Origin: Chondrosia reniformis
Taxonomy: Eukaryota; Porifera; Demospongiae; Chondrillida; Chondrillidae
DNA length: 64,000 bases
Assembly: GCA_947172415.1 (NCBI GenBank)
Contig: OX359197.1
Location: forward strand, 3,286,001 to 3,350,000
Direction of reading: 5' to 3'
The first letter of the stretch is position 1. Every line of letters begins with the position of its first letter. The position numbers and the translations under genes are program-made. Of the stretch, positions 12,165-23,252 are shown one piece after another. The notes under the pieces are model-generated. The model was not told where the DNA came from, searched no databases, and was given only the letters and a program-made list of their open reading frames with translations.

Positions 12165-14637
12165 ATGTCTGATAATACGGAAGAAAGAAACAACACTGAC
12201 AGCCATCATGATAATTCAATTTTACAAAGCAATCTGCAATTAACTCCAAGTCCTAGCAGTTGTCATTCAATTAATTTGAAATTGAGTTCACCTCCAGCAC
12301 CATGGAAAGGCAAAAGAAAGCGTACTCCCAGAAGATATAAAGCCATAAATAAATGCTTCAATCCACAACCAACAGTCCTATTCCATGCTAGTACTAGTCC
12401 CATTGCAAACCAGAATCCCATATGGCAAAACACTCCAGATGACTTACCTAGCAGCTTAAGTGGGGAGGCAGAAGAGAGTTTGTTACTTCAACATGGTCCC
12501 TTCTCAACTTCTGATCTTGATTCAGAAGTTAGTTTACAGGCCACATGTATCCATGTACAATAAAATTCTTTATTAACTTGCCTGTGTATGTTCAGTATAT
12601 AGCACACATGAAAATGCAATGCATATTATATATAAATTTACAAATTAAATAATTTACAGCAGGTTTATAAAGTTACAAATTAAAATGTCAGTTGAATCTT
12701 GAATCCTGAGCTTGCTTTTCCTATAGGATGGAACAATATTAAACAAGTAATAATTTCTTAAGATTTCTTTGTGGCTAGGTATTGACATGGTAAAATCTCT
12801 GATGCTACATTAGCCGGGCAATTGGATTTGTTAATAAACCAAACGTTTTGACCCCAATCTAGGGGTACCAAAGAGTGCTTGCCTTGTACGCAGATTAATA
12901 CAACTGATGAAGACCCCTGGATTGGGGTCAAAGCATTTCATTTATTAACAAATCCAACAGCCCAATTTCAGGCTGCCTAATACAGTACTAGAGATTTCAC
13001 CACAAGTAGTAATTGTAAATGTAAAATGTATTTTTTTAATATATATACAGGAAGTTGAAAGTGGAGAGACCAGTAGCAAGGATGAGGATGATTTCAACTT
13101 AGATGATTCAGTGCCTCATTTGACTGATTGGATGAAGACAATGCCATCAAAGTATCGTAAGAAAAAAAGTTCTGTTATATCACCATTTGGACAAGATGTA
13201 TGAACAAGACAAGACCAAGGCAGCTCGGAGTGCTGGTTTAGCATTGGGATATTTTAGACAGACCATCTACAAATGGGTACGGCAATACTGTAGAAATGGA
13301 GGTGAATTTGCAACTTCTGAAAGGGGTAAGTACAAAAGAGATACTGTACTAGATCAAGAAGATGTCACCAGAAAAGCTGTCAGATGGCTGAGGGAGAAAG
13401 TTCATGACAGAAAATTCAACCTGACTCACAAGAGATTTCAGACATGGTTAAATGAATATCTTCAAAAGCTGGAGTTCCCAGATACCATTAAAAAGAATGT
13501 TTCAGAAGCTACTGCCTTTAGGTATAAAAAAAGGTTAGGATTTACTCACAGACGATACAAGCAGAGCTACGCAGATGGCCATGAGAGGGGAGACGTGGTA
13601 GAATACACAAAGCTGTATTTAAAGAAGGTAAGGATTTTTGAGGCATCCCATTTACCTCCACCCACATGTGAAGACAACATACCATCATGGAACTGTGGCA
13701 GCAATTCAAAGGCAAAAAATGTGGTTTTCATATATCATGACAAGACAACTTTTAATGCCTATGATGCCAAACCATCAGTTTGGGTGGATTCATGTGGTAT
13801 TAGTGAGGTTCGACCAAAAGGCAAAGGGCAAGGTATTATGGTAAGCGATTTTATTGATGAGTTTTCTGGCTATCTCCGTCTTACTGATGAAGAGCACAGA
13901 GCTGTGCAACGAGAATATCCCTTTTGCCCAAAGGAAGCCAGAAGGATTACCGAACATTAGAGAGATGGCTGTTGGGACAATGCTAAGTTCATGAATCAAA
14001 TTAAAGCAGCAGCAATGATAGTCCAATTCAAGTATCCAAGAGAAAAATATGATCTGGTATGGATCTTTGACCACAGCAGTGGTCACCAGGCATATAATGA
14101 CAACGCATTAGTAGCCACACGAATGAATGTAAAGCCAGGTGGAAATCAGCCAGTGATGCGGGATGGGAGTTTACCTAATGGCAATTAACAGGAGATGTGT
14201 CTACCAAATGGTACTCCTAAGGGGTTATAGCTGGTTTTGCGAGAGAGGGGTGTGGACACCACTGGCATGGTGAAGATTGATATGGTTCATAGGCTTCAGC
14301 AATTCAAGGATTAGAAGAATGAAGTCAGCAGTGTTGAAGCGTACTTGAAATCAAAAATCATCGATGTCAATTTTCTCCCAAGGTACAAGAATATACATTA
14401 CATAAATGTATACAACCTACAACATACATGTAAATGTATGTATATATGCATCTAATGGTATCTTACTTACCTCTGCTATACAGTTTCACCCAGAGCTCAA
14501 CCCCATTGAGAGATGCTGGGGTAAAGCCAAACAATATGCAAGATCCAACTGTAACTATACAATGAATGGATTGAGGGAAACTCTGCCAATTGCCTTAGAA
14601 TCTGTCACTGTTGATCTGATTAGACAATACTTTTGAA
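12165..14637 (+). pseudogene. DDE transposase of Tc1/mariner-like element, frame-broken
   Basis: A probable first exon (12,165-12,527; basic stretch WKGKRKRTPRRYK) ends at a GTTAGT donor. Exon 2 starts after ATATACAG at 13,051 with acidic ESGETSSKDEDD. An A7 run at 13,162-13,168 breaks the frame into the main ORF ending near 13,960. That ORF has an HTH-like region (KAARSAGLALGYFRQTIYKW) and the first catalytic Asp in YHDKTTFNAYD. The second Asp lies in FDHSSGHQAYNDNA (about 14,067). After an intron (14,383-14,483) comes the third acidic residue in HPELNPIERCW. It would excise and integrate the element by cut-and-paste. Several stops and frame changes make it inactive here. Confidence 0.75.
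12787..13003. mobile_element. Nested foldback MITE with hammerhead-like core
   Basis: A 217-bp imperfect palindrome inside the transposase intron. The left arm (12,788-12,866) and right arm (12,912-13,002) share TTGGATTTGTTAATAAA and ACCCCAATCTAGGGGT-type blocks in inverse order. The centre-right holds CTGATGA at 12,904, a GACCCC/GGGGTC stem and then AAAGC, resembling a hammerhead core. Probably a short non-autonomous element related to PLE ends. Confidence 0.6.
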
Positions 14638-15621
14638 ACGTTCGCGATTATCATAAAGCCTACATAGAAGTAATGATGACAGGCAATGAAGCTAATAAAC
14701 AGGTAAAAATAATGTATGCATATAAAAACATTAACATGTACATATACGTATACTTTCATATATGTATACTCATATAGTCTAGCTGAATTGCCTATAGTTT
14801 GTGAGCTACAGTACTAGTTGTTGTTTCGTTGTCAATTTTGTAGGTCAAGATCTACAAGGCACACCGCAAAGTATTACAGAATAATTAGAACTTATTTTGT
14901 ACATTACTAATTAAAGGTATGAAGTCAACATCATGATCATCTAAATCACAGTCATTATTATATTTCTTTCCTTCTCCGTAGATCAACATTTACTACATGG
15001 ACAAAATATTTTATTGCATGGAACTTAGAGACATCTTAGAAGCTGAACTAACACTAATTTAGCACTTTTATTGCCAGTTCACTAACTATTAGCTAAGAGA
15101 ACTAACCCGAAAATGTTTATGAATATATTGCGGCTCATATCTCCATTGAAAAGGACAAATCGACTTAAACCTACTCCAGAATCTGTTAAATATCATTATC
15201 TAAAGAATAAAACACTAAATGGGCAATAATATAACTTCTTACTAAAGAAATTTCTCAACTTAGCGCATGTAGGTCAATAACTTCTCTTTCCTTCCTTTGA
15301 ATCGCTTAAGCATACTTGCGATTATAAAGGACTGCCTAATCTATAAATTGATACTTTATTTATCTTACAAATGTGTCCCAAAAGCTTTAAATTCCTACAA
15401 ATCGAAAGAAAAGACATTTTTTCTCCCTCTATTAGATGTGATTGCATCATCAATGCATCGCTATGGAAACGCAACTCGCATAAAAAATATCAGCCTAAAC
15501 ACCTTTTCGACAATTTTATGATTTAAAAGTGCTTCAATAACAGTATTTTGGTCACTTTTTTGCCTGTCATCACTTATTGGTGTAATATCTGCATTTGGTA
15601 ACTTTATGGTGAAATGAACTA

Positions 15622-16257
15622 TATGTATTATTTATATGTGTTTCCTAGTTGTATGTACTATTTGTATGGACTATTTATATGTCCTTTTTATATGTGCATG
15701 TAAAGTTGTATGTACTAGTTTCATGTACTGGTTGTATGTACTAATTGCATACTAGTTGTATGTTTTAGTTTTATGTATTAGCTTTATGTACTAGTGGTAT
15801 GTACTAGGTGTATATATTCATTACCAGATGTATGTAACAGTTGTATGCACTAGTTGTATGTACTAGCACTAGTTATATTTACTATTGTAGTTACTAGTTG
15901 TATGTACAAGTTGTATGTACTAGTTGTAGGAACTATATATATGTTCTAGTTATATGTCTATATACGTTCTTATTATATGTACTGGTTGTATGTGCTAGTT
16001 ATATATACTCGTTCAATGTAATAGTTGTATGTTCTGGTTTCTAGTTGTAGGTGCCTGTTGTATGTACTAGTTGTGTGTACTAATTGCATGTACTAGTTTT
16101 ATGTACTACTTGGATGGACAAGTTGTGAGTATAGATGTATGTACTAGTTGTATTTACTAGTTATGGGTAATGGTTGTATGTACTAGTTCTATGTACTAGT
16201 TGTAGTACTAGTATAATGTAATAGTTGTGTACTATTTGTATGTACTATTTATATCTA
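15622..16257 (+). repeat. 13-bp satellite array, last forward block G
   Basis: Forward satellite up to the Tigger terminal repeat. The last 75 bp before 16,257 reappear in reverse complement immediately after the other Tigger end at 17,016. This marks it as one arm of an inverted duplication. Confidence 0.92.
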
Positions 16258-17015
16258 CAGTGGCGGCCGGTTAATCGGAATCCGATTACTAGAGATAAAT
16301 ACAACTAGTACACACAACTAGTACAAAGAGGTACTGCATACAACTAGAAGCTAGGACATACAACTAATACATAGAACGATTACATAAAACTAATACATAC
16401 AACTGGTTCTTACAACTAGTACATAGCTAGTACATCCAACTAGTACATACAACTGGTACATAACTAGTACCTACAACCAGTACATATAACTAATACATAC
16501 ACATATAACTGATACAGTACATTTCACTTAATCGGGATGCCTTGCAGTTGGGAGACTATTCCAATTAATCACTAGTCCCAAATAAGCAGAAGGTAAAGAA
16601 AAATGTAACAGCTACATATTAAAGTTTAAACAATGTTGTAGTGTTTCTTCCAACGTGACTGCCAGCTGTCAGAAGGTGAAATATTAGATCCATCCGCTTC
16701 TCCGAAATCTTTAGTATTGGTCCTAAAAGACGTGCACCCTGGCTCAACTACTGTTTAACCATTGAAACAGGGCACTACCAACAACCTCCTCTTTCCTAAC
16801 TCGCTGTTGCTTAGGCTCAAGATTGGAACCACTTTCAAGCTGCTACAAGATTTCTTCCTTAGCCTTTGCCAAACGTCCGAATTAACCGAAATCTCGTCCT
16901 GATTTTCACAAGTGATTTGTATACGCAACGTTTATAGCGATTCGCTTCCACAGGAATGGACCTGTTTAACCAAAAATCTCTATTAATCGGATTCCGATTA
17001 ACCGGCTGCCACTGT
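16258..17015. mobile_element. Tigger/pogo-like transposon remnant, copy 1
   Basis: Both ends carry the same inverted repeat, CAGTGGCGGCCGGTTAATCG, followed by GAATCCGATTA (16,258-16,296 and about 16,977-17,015). CAGT-type ends with flanking TA fit Tigger/pogo elements. The body (16,513-17,015), read on the minus strand, gives a broken CENPB/HTH-type N-terminal region (ALFQWLN and GPILK-like segments). A 215-bp piece of inverted satellite lies between the left end and the body, so the element has been rearranged. Confidence 0.65.
16298..16512 (-). repeat. Inverted 13-bp satellite inside the Tigger remnant
   Basis: Satellite units in the opposite orientation from block G, starting right after the left Tigger end. 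This is the point where the whole array changes strand. Confidence 0.88.
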
Positions 17016-17105
17016 AGATATAAATAGTACCTACAAATAGTACATACAACTATTACATTATACTAGTACTACAACTAGTACATACAATTAGTCCCTACAA
17101 TTTGT
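17016..17105 (-). repeat. 13-bp satellite, inverted
   Basis: Short satellite stretch that mirrors 16,180-16,257 almost base for base in reverse complement, including the variant order ATATAAATAGTAC then CTATTACATTATACTAG. Confidence 0.88.
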
Positions 17106-17110
17106 AAAAA

Positions 17111-17180
17111 CAAGGAGTTCGAGTTTAAAAAACTCGTTGGGCGCCAGGCGCCCCTAAGTAAACTCGAACTACTTGGCTGC
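17111..17180 (+). other. Structured double-hairpin element, copy 1
   Basis: About 70 bp that can fold as CGAGTTT/AAACTCG, then GGGCGCC/GGCGCCC, enclosed by an outer stem GAGTTCGAGT-type/ACTCGAACTAC. A homologous element at 44,611-44,677 keeps the fold although its second stem is different in sequence. It lacks tRNA or known ncRNA hallmarks. It may be the end of a PLE-like or other retroelement. Confidence 0.6.
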
Positions 17181-17432
17181 TTCTCATAGATATCCGGTTA
17201 ACCGATTTCCGATCGACTCTTGTTGACCGTCAATTTTTCAAGGCCATATCTCGTAGAAACCGTTTTTACGCAAGCTTTACGTTACATAGTATTAGTAAGG
17301 GTGGTTTTTAAGTCCATTTCATTCGTTCACTGTTCTACGCTAAGGAAGAGAAAGCTAATTTTAAGCTAGAAAACGAAAGCTAGCCGAACGTCCGCCATTT
17401 TTTGACAGATATATATATATATATATATATAT
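17181..17432. other. Unique sequence plus (AT)n microsatellite
   Basis: Non-satellite DNA after the hairpin, ending in an AT dinucleotide run at about 17,408-17,432. It probably belongs to the same inserted element as the hairpin. No ORF of note. Confidence 0.5.
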
Positions 17433-17435
17433 ACC

Positions 17436-18345
17436 TAGTGTGTACTAAATTTTACCAACATCTATTACATTTAACTAGTGCTAAAAACTAGTACATACAA
17501 CTAGTATCTTGCACATACAACTTGTACCTACCCAGTGGGTACAACTACTACATACAACTAGTACACATAACTAATGCATATAACAAGTACATACAACTAG
17601 TACATTTCACTAGTATATACAACTAGTACATAGAGGTAGTATGGAGTAAATACAACTTAAATATACAATAGTAAATACAACGGGTACATTGTACTAATAC
17701 ATACAACTAGTAACTAGTACATACTACTAGTACGTATAACTAGAACACACAACTAGTTCATACAACTAGTATTTACAACTAATAAATATAACTAGTATTA
17801 GAACATACAACCAGTACATACAACTAGTGCATAGTAGCAGTTAATATAACAAGTACATACAACTAGTACACAACTAGTACATACAGGTACTATAAGCTAG
17901 TACATACAACTAGTTCATAGAACGATTACATAAAACTAGTACATACAACTAGAAGCTAGTATATACAACTAGTACATAGGATGATTACATAAAACTAGTA
18001 CATACAACTGGTTCATACAACTAGTACACAACTAGTATATACTACTGGTATATAACTAGTACATACAACTAGTACATACAACTAGTACATAGAACTAGTA
18101 CATATAAATGCACATATAACTAGTACATACAACTAGAACATAAAACCAGTACACCCAACTAGTATATGCAACTAGTACCCACAATTAGTAAATATATGTA
18201 GTACAAGAACATCCAACTAGTACATCCAACTAATATATACAATTAGTACATACAAATAGTACATACAAATAGTACATAGAAGTAGTACATATAAGTAGTA
18301 CCTACAACTAGTACATACAACTAGTACATATAGCTAGTACATGCA
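17436..18345 (-). repeat. 13-bp satellite array, inverted block J
   Basis: Inverted satellite between the hairpin insert and the second Tigger remnant. Units are degenerate, with several 30-60 bp local duplications such as TACATAGAAYGATTACATAA near 17,915 and 17,975. Confidence 0.92.
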
Positions 18346-18868
18346 CTTATAACTGGTATAATACATTCCACTTAATCGGGATGCCTCCGGAGTCGGGAGT
18401 ATGTCCCATTTAATCAGTAGGCCCAATTAAGCAGAAGGTAAGAATAATGTAATAGCTACATATTAAAGTTTAAACAATGTCGTAGAGTTTCTTCCAACGT
18501 GCCAGCCAGCAGTCAGAAGGTGAAAAATAAAACCCATTCTCTTCTCCGAATTCCTTGGCCTTCTGCTTTAGTATTGGTCCTGATAGTCGTGCACCCTGGC
18601 TCAACTTCTGTTTAACCATAGAAACAGGGCACTGCCAACATCCTCCTCTTTCCCAACTTGCTGTCGCTTACGCTCACGATTGCAGCCGCTTTCAAACTGC
18701 TACAAGATTTCTTCCTTAGCCTTCGCCAAATGTCCCAATTAATCGAAATCTCGTCCCGATTATCAGAAGTAATTTGTATATAAAACGTTTATAGCGAATC
18801 TGTTCCACAGGAATGCACCTGTTTAACCGAAAATCTCTATTAATCGAATTCTGATTAACCGCCACTGT
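18346..18868. mobile_element. Tigger/pogo-like remnant, copy 2
   Basis: Homologous to the body of copy 1 (16,500-17,015), including about 30 bp of satellite to the left of the body. It therefore arose by direct duplication of an already truncated copy, about 1.85 kb apart. The right end GACTGAT-type/ACCGCCACTGTA is kept and the left end is absent. The minus-strand translation shows ALFLWLN and GPILK, then KAKEFGEENGF after a frame change, typical of a Tigger N-terminal DNA-binding region. Confidence 0.65.
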
Positions 18869-19690
18869 ACATAAAAAGTACATACAAATAGTACATACAA
18901 CTAGTACATACAACTAGTACATATAAGTAGCACATATAACTAATACATACAACCATTACCCATAACTAGTACATACAACTAGTACACACAACTAGAACTT
19001 ACAACTAGTATGCAAAACTAATTAGTGGTACATACAACTAGTACATACAACTAGTAGATACAACTAGTCCATACATCTATACATATAATTAATCCATCCA
19101 ACTAGTACATTCAACTGATACATGTATTGAGTACATAACTAGTAAATATTATAATACATACAACTAGAACATACAACTAGTACATAAACCTAGTACATAA
19201 ACTAGTACGTACAACTAGTACATACAACCAGTACATACAACTAGTACATGCAACGAGTACATACAAGTAGTCCATTCAACTAGTACATGCTGCTAGTCCG
19301 TACAAATAGTACATACAACTAGTACATACAACTAGTACATAAAACGAGTGCATACAACCAGTACATACATCTAGTACATACAACTAGTACATAAAACTAA
19401 TACATAAAACTGAAATATACAACTAGTACATTCAATTTAACATACACATATAAAAAGCAAATATAAGGATTACATACAAATATATAGTACATACAACTAG
19501 GAAATATAACTAATACATATAAATAGTACATACAGCTAGAACATACAACTGGTATGTACAACTTGTAACTAATCTTTAAAACTAGTACATACAACTAGTA
19601 ACTACAATTACTGCATATAATTAGTACGTATCACTAGTAGATACAGCTAAAACATTCAACTAGTGCATACAACTAATACATACAACTAGT
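18869..19690 (-). repeat. 13-bp satellite array, inverted block K
   Basis: Inverted satellite between Tigger copy 2 and R2-like copy 2. The right end mirrors block F. Short ORFs across it are repeat artefacts. Confidence 0.92.
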
Positions 19691-20403
19691 ACATAGTTAA
19701 CAAAGAAAAGCCTTAATTGAGAACCTTTTTACTGCTTGTCTTAGTTTATTAAGGCAAGTAGTGTATGACTTGGAAAGCCCTCAGTCAGTCATGTTTTCCC
19801 TTGTTTGGGTTTTTTGCCTGAAGCTTTGGCTTTGCCTTCTTCCAGCAGCAGCAGACAGATGCACGTCAGGACAAAGTTGACCTCCAATCACCAATCCACC
19901 ACTACTTTCCAGTGGTCAACAGTCAAGGATTTTTACAGGACTACTTATCAGCCAGGCCCCAATCCCTCAACAGCTAGATGTTTACTCCATATCCTTTTAG
20001 CTGAACGGAGAACAGTTCTCTACATTGCTCTCATCACTTCTACTGCACTTTTGACAGCTTTGGAATTCCTCTAAGGTCTTCCAAGAGAGTATCCACAGTC
20101 CCAAAAGCTCCAATTATCATCGCGACCACCTTAATTCGGTAGCCCTTAAATTGTTTCCTCATCTCAGCTGACAGCTTCTGGTACTTTTGGAACATCTGTT
20201 GTCATCTTCCATTAAGATTAAGTGAGTAGTTCTGATGCAATGTATGCTGTGACAGTCTTGCACATTGTGTTGAGACATGCAATAGGTCGGTAGTTGGCCG
20301 CACGTTTCGGGTCATCCTTTTTGGGGATGAGTAGAGTGCGACCCCTTCTGACAGATCTCTGCTCACCACCCTCCATAGTACTTCTGCCAAGGTATCAATT
20401 ACA
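19691..20403 (-). mobile_element. Internally deleted R2-like element, copy 2
   Basis: Reverse-complement counterpart of 10,766-11,475, with the same 5' truncation point (CTTGGCAG), the same internal junction between RT and C-terminal endonuclease sequence, and the same 3' UTR hairpin. The satellite on both sides also matches copy 1. It was therefore probably copied as part of a larger inverted segment and not by a second retrotransposition. No functional ORF. Confidence 0.8.
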
Positions 20404-20600
20404 TACAACTAGTACATACAACTAGTACATACAACTAGTACATACAGGTAGTACATACAACTAGTACATACAACAAGTACATAAAACTAGTTGCAAATAT
20501 TTACAACTAGTTACTAGTACATACAACTGGTACATACAACTAGTACATACAACTATAACCTACAACTAGTAAATATAACTAGTACATACAACAATTACAC
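20404..20600 (-). repeat. 13-bp satellite, inverted
   Basis: Short inverted satellite between the R2-like copy 2 and the LINE. Confidence 0.9.
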
Positions 20601-21021
20601 AAGTCAATTCAAGTCAAGTATCTTATTTAGACTGGGGAGGCCTTTAACCATTGGCTACTATACTAGGCACCCAGTATTAAAAATGGGCGATGACAAAAAT
20701 TGGGTAAGATGGGAAAAAGAACATGAAGGGGAAAAGCTGGTTAAAAATAAAAGGCCTAATTGTCATGTACAAGAAATAACTTGAGTGATATAATACAGGA
20801 AATAATAAATACCAAATTTACAAGATTGGGAGTGGGTATAATACATAAAAATAAATTAAATAATTTAATTCGAATTAAGAACAATAATAGGCTAACTGTT
20901 TATAGAATTACCAGCCAGCACTGAGAACGTGCCGGGGTTGAGGCTGTCTTTGCATCTGTAGGAAGTGATCTCCAGATGGAGGTGCCACCATAGGTGTAGG
21001 ACTGTTTACCCATGTTGGTTT

Positions 21022-22309
21022 TCACAGGAGGAGGGTTGAAGTCAGATGCACTCCCTCTTGTGTGGTAGTGGGGGGTGGAGGGTTTAAATAGGTCTTTAAG
21101 ATAAACGGGTGTATGCCCTTAACAGATTTCAAAACTTGCTGTGCCAAGTGGAGACGTCTTCTATGTTCCAAGGATGTAACCCCGAGCTGTTGTCTGGGGG
21201 TAGAGGCGGAGTCAAAGGGACTCTTGTGTAGAATGCTTTTGATGGTTAGATTGTGGAGACGCTCTAGCCTAGTAGATTCCTGGGATGTACATTGCTGCCA
21301 CACAACATTACAGTAATCAAAGATAGGCATAATGTAGGATTTGTAGAATAAAATCCTCAAGGGTGTTGGAAGGAACAAAGATAGCCTCCGTAAGAGGTTG
21401 ATCTGCGAGAAGCTTTGGAAATGATAAAGTCAATATTGTCCTTCCAGGTCAGGGTGAGTTTGCTGAGAAGAAGTGAGTGATTTACTGTGTCAAAGGCTTT
21501 AGACACGTCGATGAACAGAGTGGCTACAAACTTCCCAGAATCAAGGGCTTTGGACAAGTATCGGTACAAAATAACAAAGATGTGGTGGTGGAGTGGCCAG
21601 GGTGAAAACCAGATTGCAATGGATAGATAAGGCCATTCTCAGAAAGATGACGATATAACTGATGTTTTACATGCCTTTCAAGGACCTTGCTCCAAGTAGG
21701 TAGGATAGATATAGGACGGTAATTGGAGAGGCTGGAAGGATCACCACCTTTGTGGAGAAGGTGGACGATGGCATGCTTCCATGTAGTTGGAAAGGTGGAA
21801 GTTTGGATAGAATGGTTGAAGATGGAGCAGATGGGCTTAATGATAACTGAAGAAGCTAGCTTGAGCATGAAAGCAGGTATTCCATCAGAGCCAGTACCTT
21901 TGTTGATGTTTAGTCCTGAGAGAGATGATTTACACCAGTCTTCAGGGGTTGGTGACAAAGCTGAGGTGGGTGGATTTGAGGAAGGAGTAGAAGGTTGATA
22001 TAGGTCTGATAGAGTGGTGCAGGCACAGCTGGAGATGGAGGTAAAGTGAACATTGAATTTATCTGCAATGGACTGGTAGGGAGAGTCAAATGTGTTCCAC
22101 TTATTTGAAGGCTGAAGAGGATTGGCAGCCTTCAGAGCCCTCCAAAGAGTGGATGGATAAGTGTTATTGGAAATGAGGTGAGCAAAATGGGATTGTTTGG
22201 CTTGTCTCTGCAAGTTGGTGATGAAATTTCTTTGGGTCCTGTACTGTTGCCAGTTTTGATTGGATCGGTTAGAACGGAAGGGTTTAAGTAGCTTATTACG
22301 TTTGTCCAT
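21022..22309 (-). pseudogene. Reverse transcriptase of the CR1-like LINE, active site deleted
   Basis: Recognisable RT blocks: NKGTGSDGIPAFMLK, LLHKGGDPSSLSNYRPISIL, GFHPGHSTTTSL and, in the next frame, TLFIDVSKAFDTVNH. The sequence then jumps from LLLSKL directly to LTWKDNIDFIISKAS. The segment that should hold the GVPQGS and YADD motifs is missing. The C-terminal FYKSYIMPIFDYCNVVW block is present. The protein cannot polymerise. Confidence 0.8.
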
Positions 22310-22359
22310 TTCACGTCTGATAGGCTTAGAAATCCAGAGGGCTGGGTGGCTTTTGACTC

Positions 22360-23230
22360 TTATGGTCTTAAGAGGGGCATGTCGATCAATGACACCAAAA
22401 AAAGGGTTTCAAAGACCTTAACCTTATCATCAATATCATCAAATGTATCCATCAGCTGCCAGGGAATGTGATCTAAATCAGCTAAGAACTTGGAGGCATC
22501 AAAGTTTTTAAATGAGCGACAGGAGATAGTTTTGGGAGAAGACTTAGGGGATGACCAGAATGTTAAGAGGCTAATTGGATAATGATCAGTAATGGCATGA
22601 TCTAGTACTGTGGCTTGGGTATAAGGAACATCAGGAGAGATAAGGAATAAATCGAAAATAGAACTGGTGCTCTCAGAGACATGAGTGGGATGGCATTGGT
22701 TGGGATACGAGATGAGAGTAGACAAAGTCATATAAGATCTTGGAGAGTTGGTTGCTGGAGTCACTAAACTCAACATTGAAGTCACCACAAGCAATGAAAT
22801 ACTTACTGGAGATGAGGATGTTGTCGATAGTTGAACATATGTCGTGCACTGACTGGACAGGATAGCTGGGAGGACAATAGAAGCAGCCAACCAACAACTG
22901 TGAAGGAAGGAGGGTCCCATCGAAGCCAACCCACAGAAACTCTAGACTCGCATTTGTAGTCCCACAGGAGATGACTTTGCTAGAAAGGGTGTCAGATATA
23001 TAGCAAGCAACACCTCCACCTGAGTGGTTTCGATCTCGACGAAAAAGAGTATATTCTCGAAGATAAACCTCGAAATCGTTGATATAAAAGTCCAACCAAG
23101 TCTCGGAGGGGCAGAGAATCTCTTGGCAAGTGACAGAACCAAAGTATTGAAGTTCCTTGAAGTGCCGTAGTAGACTACAAGTTTTTAGGTGGATAATGGT
23201 AAGTTTCTTTGTCTTTAGTTTTCGACACAA
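22360..23230 (-). pseudogene. APE endonuclease domain of the CR1-like LINE
   Basis: In order: CPSETWLD (catalytic Glu region), RRDRNHSGGGVACYI, a central VGCFYCPPSYP block, ACGDFNVEF (Asp and Asn residues of APE nucleases), then, after a frame change near 22,700, SSIFDLFLISPD and LDHAITDHYPIS (the C-terminal DH pair). It would nick target DNA to prime reverse transcription. At least one frameshift separates the N- and C-terminal parts. Confidence 0.8.
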
Positions 23231-23252
23231 TCTTGTGGGTCCAGGGTTAGCC

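Larger units (their letters stand above)
11620..15621 (+). mobile_element. Tc1/mariner-like DNA transposon (about 4.0 kb)
   Basis: Bounded by inverted repeats of about 28 bp (GTTCATTTCAYCATAAAGTK, then ACCAAATG) directly flanked by TA on both sides, the target duplication of the IS630/Tc1/mariner group. A second copy of the inner motif AAAGTGACCAAA lies subterminally near 15,545. The interior encodes a DDE transposase in several exons, with a nested foldback element inside one apparent intron. Inserted in the 13-bp satellite. Confidence 0.85.
20601..23252 (-). mobile_element. CR1/L2-like non-LTR retrotransposon, internally deleted
   Basis: A minus-strand LINE of about 2.65 kb inserted in the satellite. 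It encodes an APE-type endonuclease followed by a reverse transcriptase. The 3' end (left side) finishes in a short TTGACTTGAATTGACTT-like tail, typical of CR1/L2-group elements that end in small repeats. The catalytic RT segment is deleted, and several frameshifts are present. Confidence 0.8.

Noticed and set aside
22360-22929. The first third of the 189-codon ORF as a separate gene
   Set aside because: Only the part below about 22,700 matches the APE endonuclease; the start is an out-of-frame shadow of the upstream endonuclease piece.
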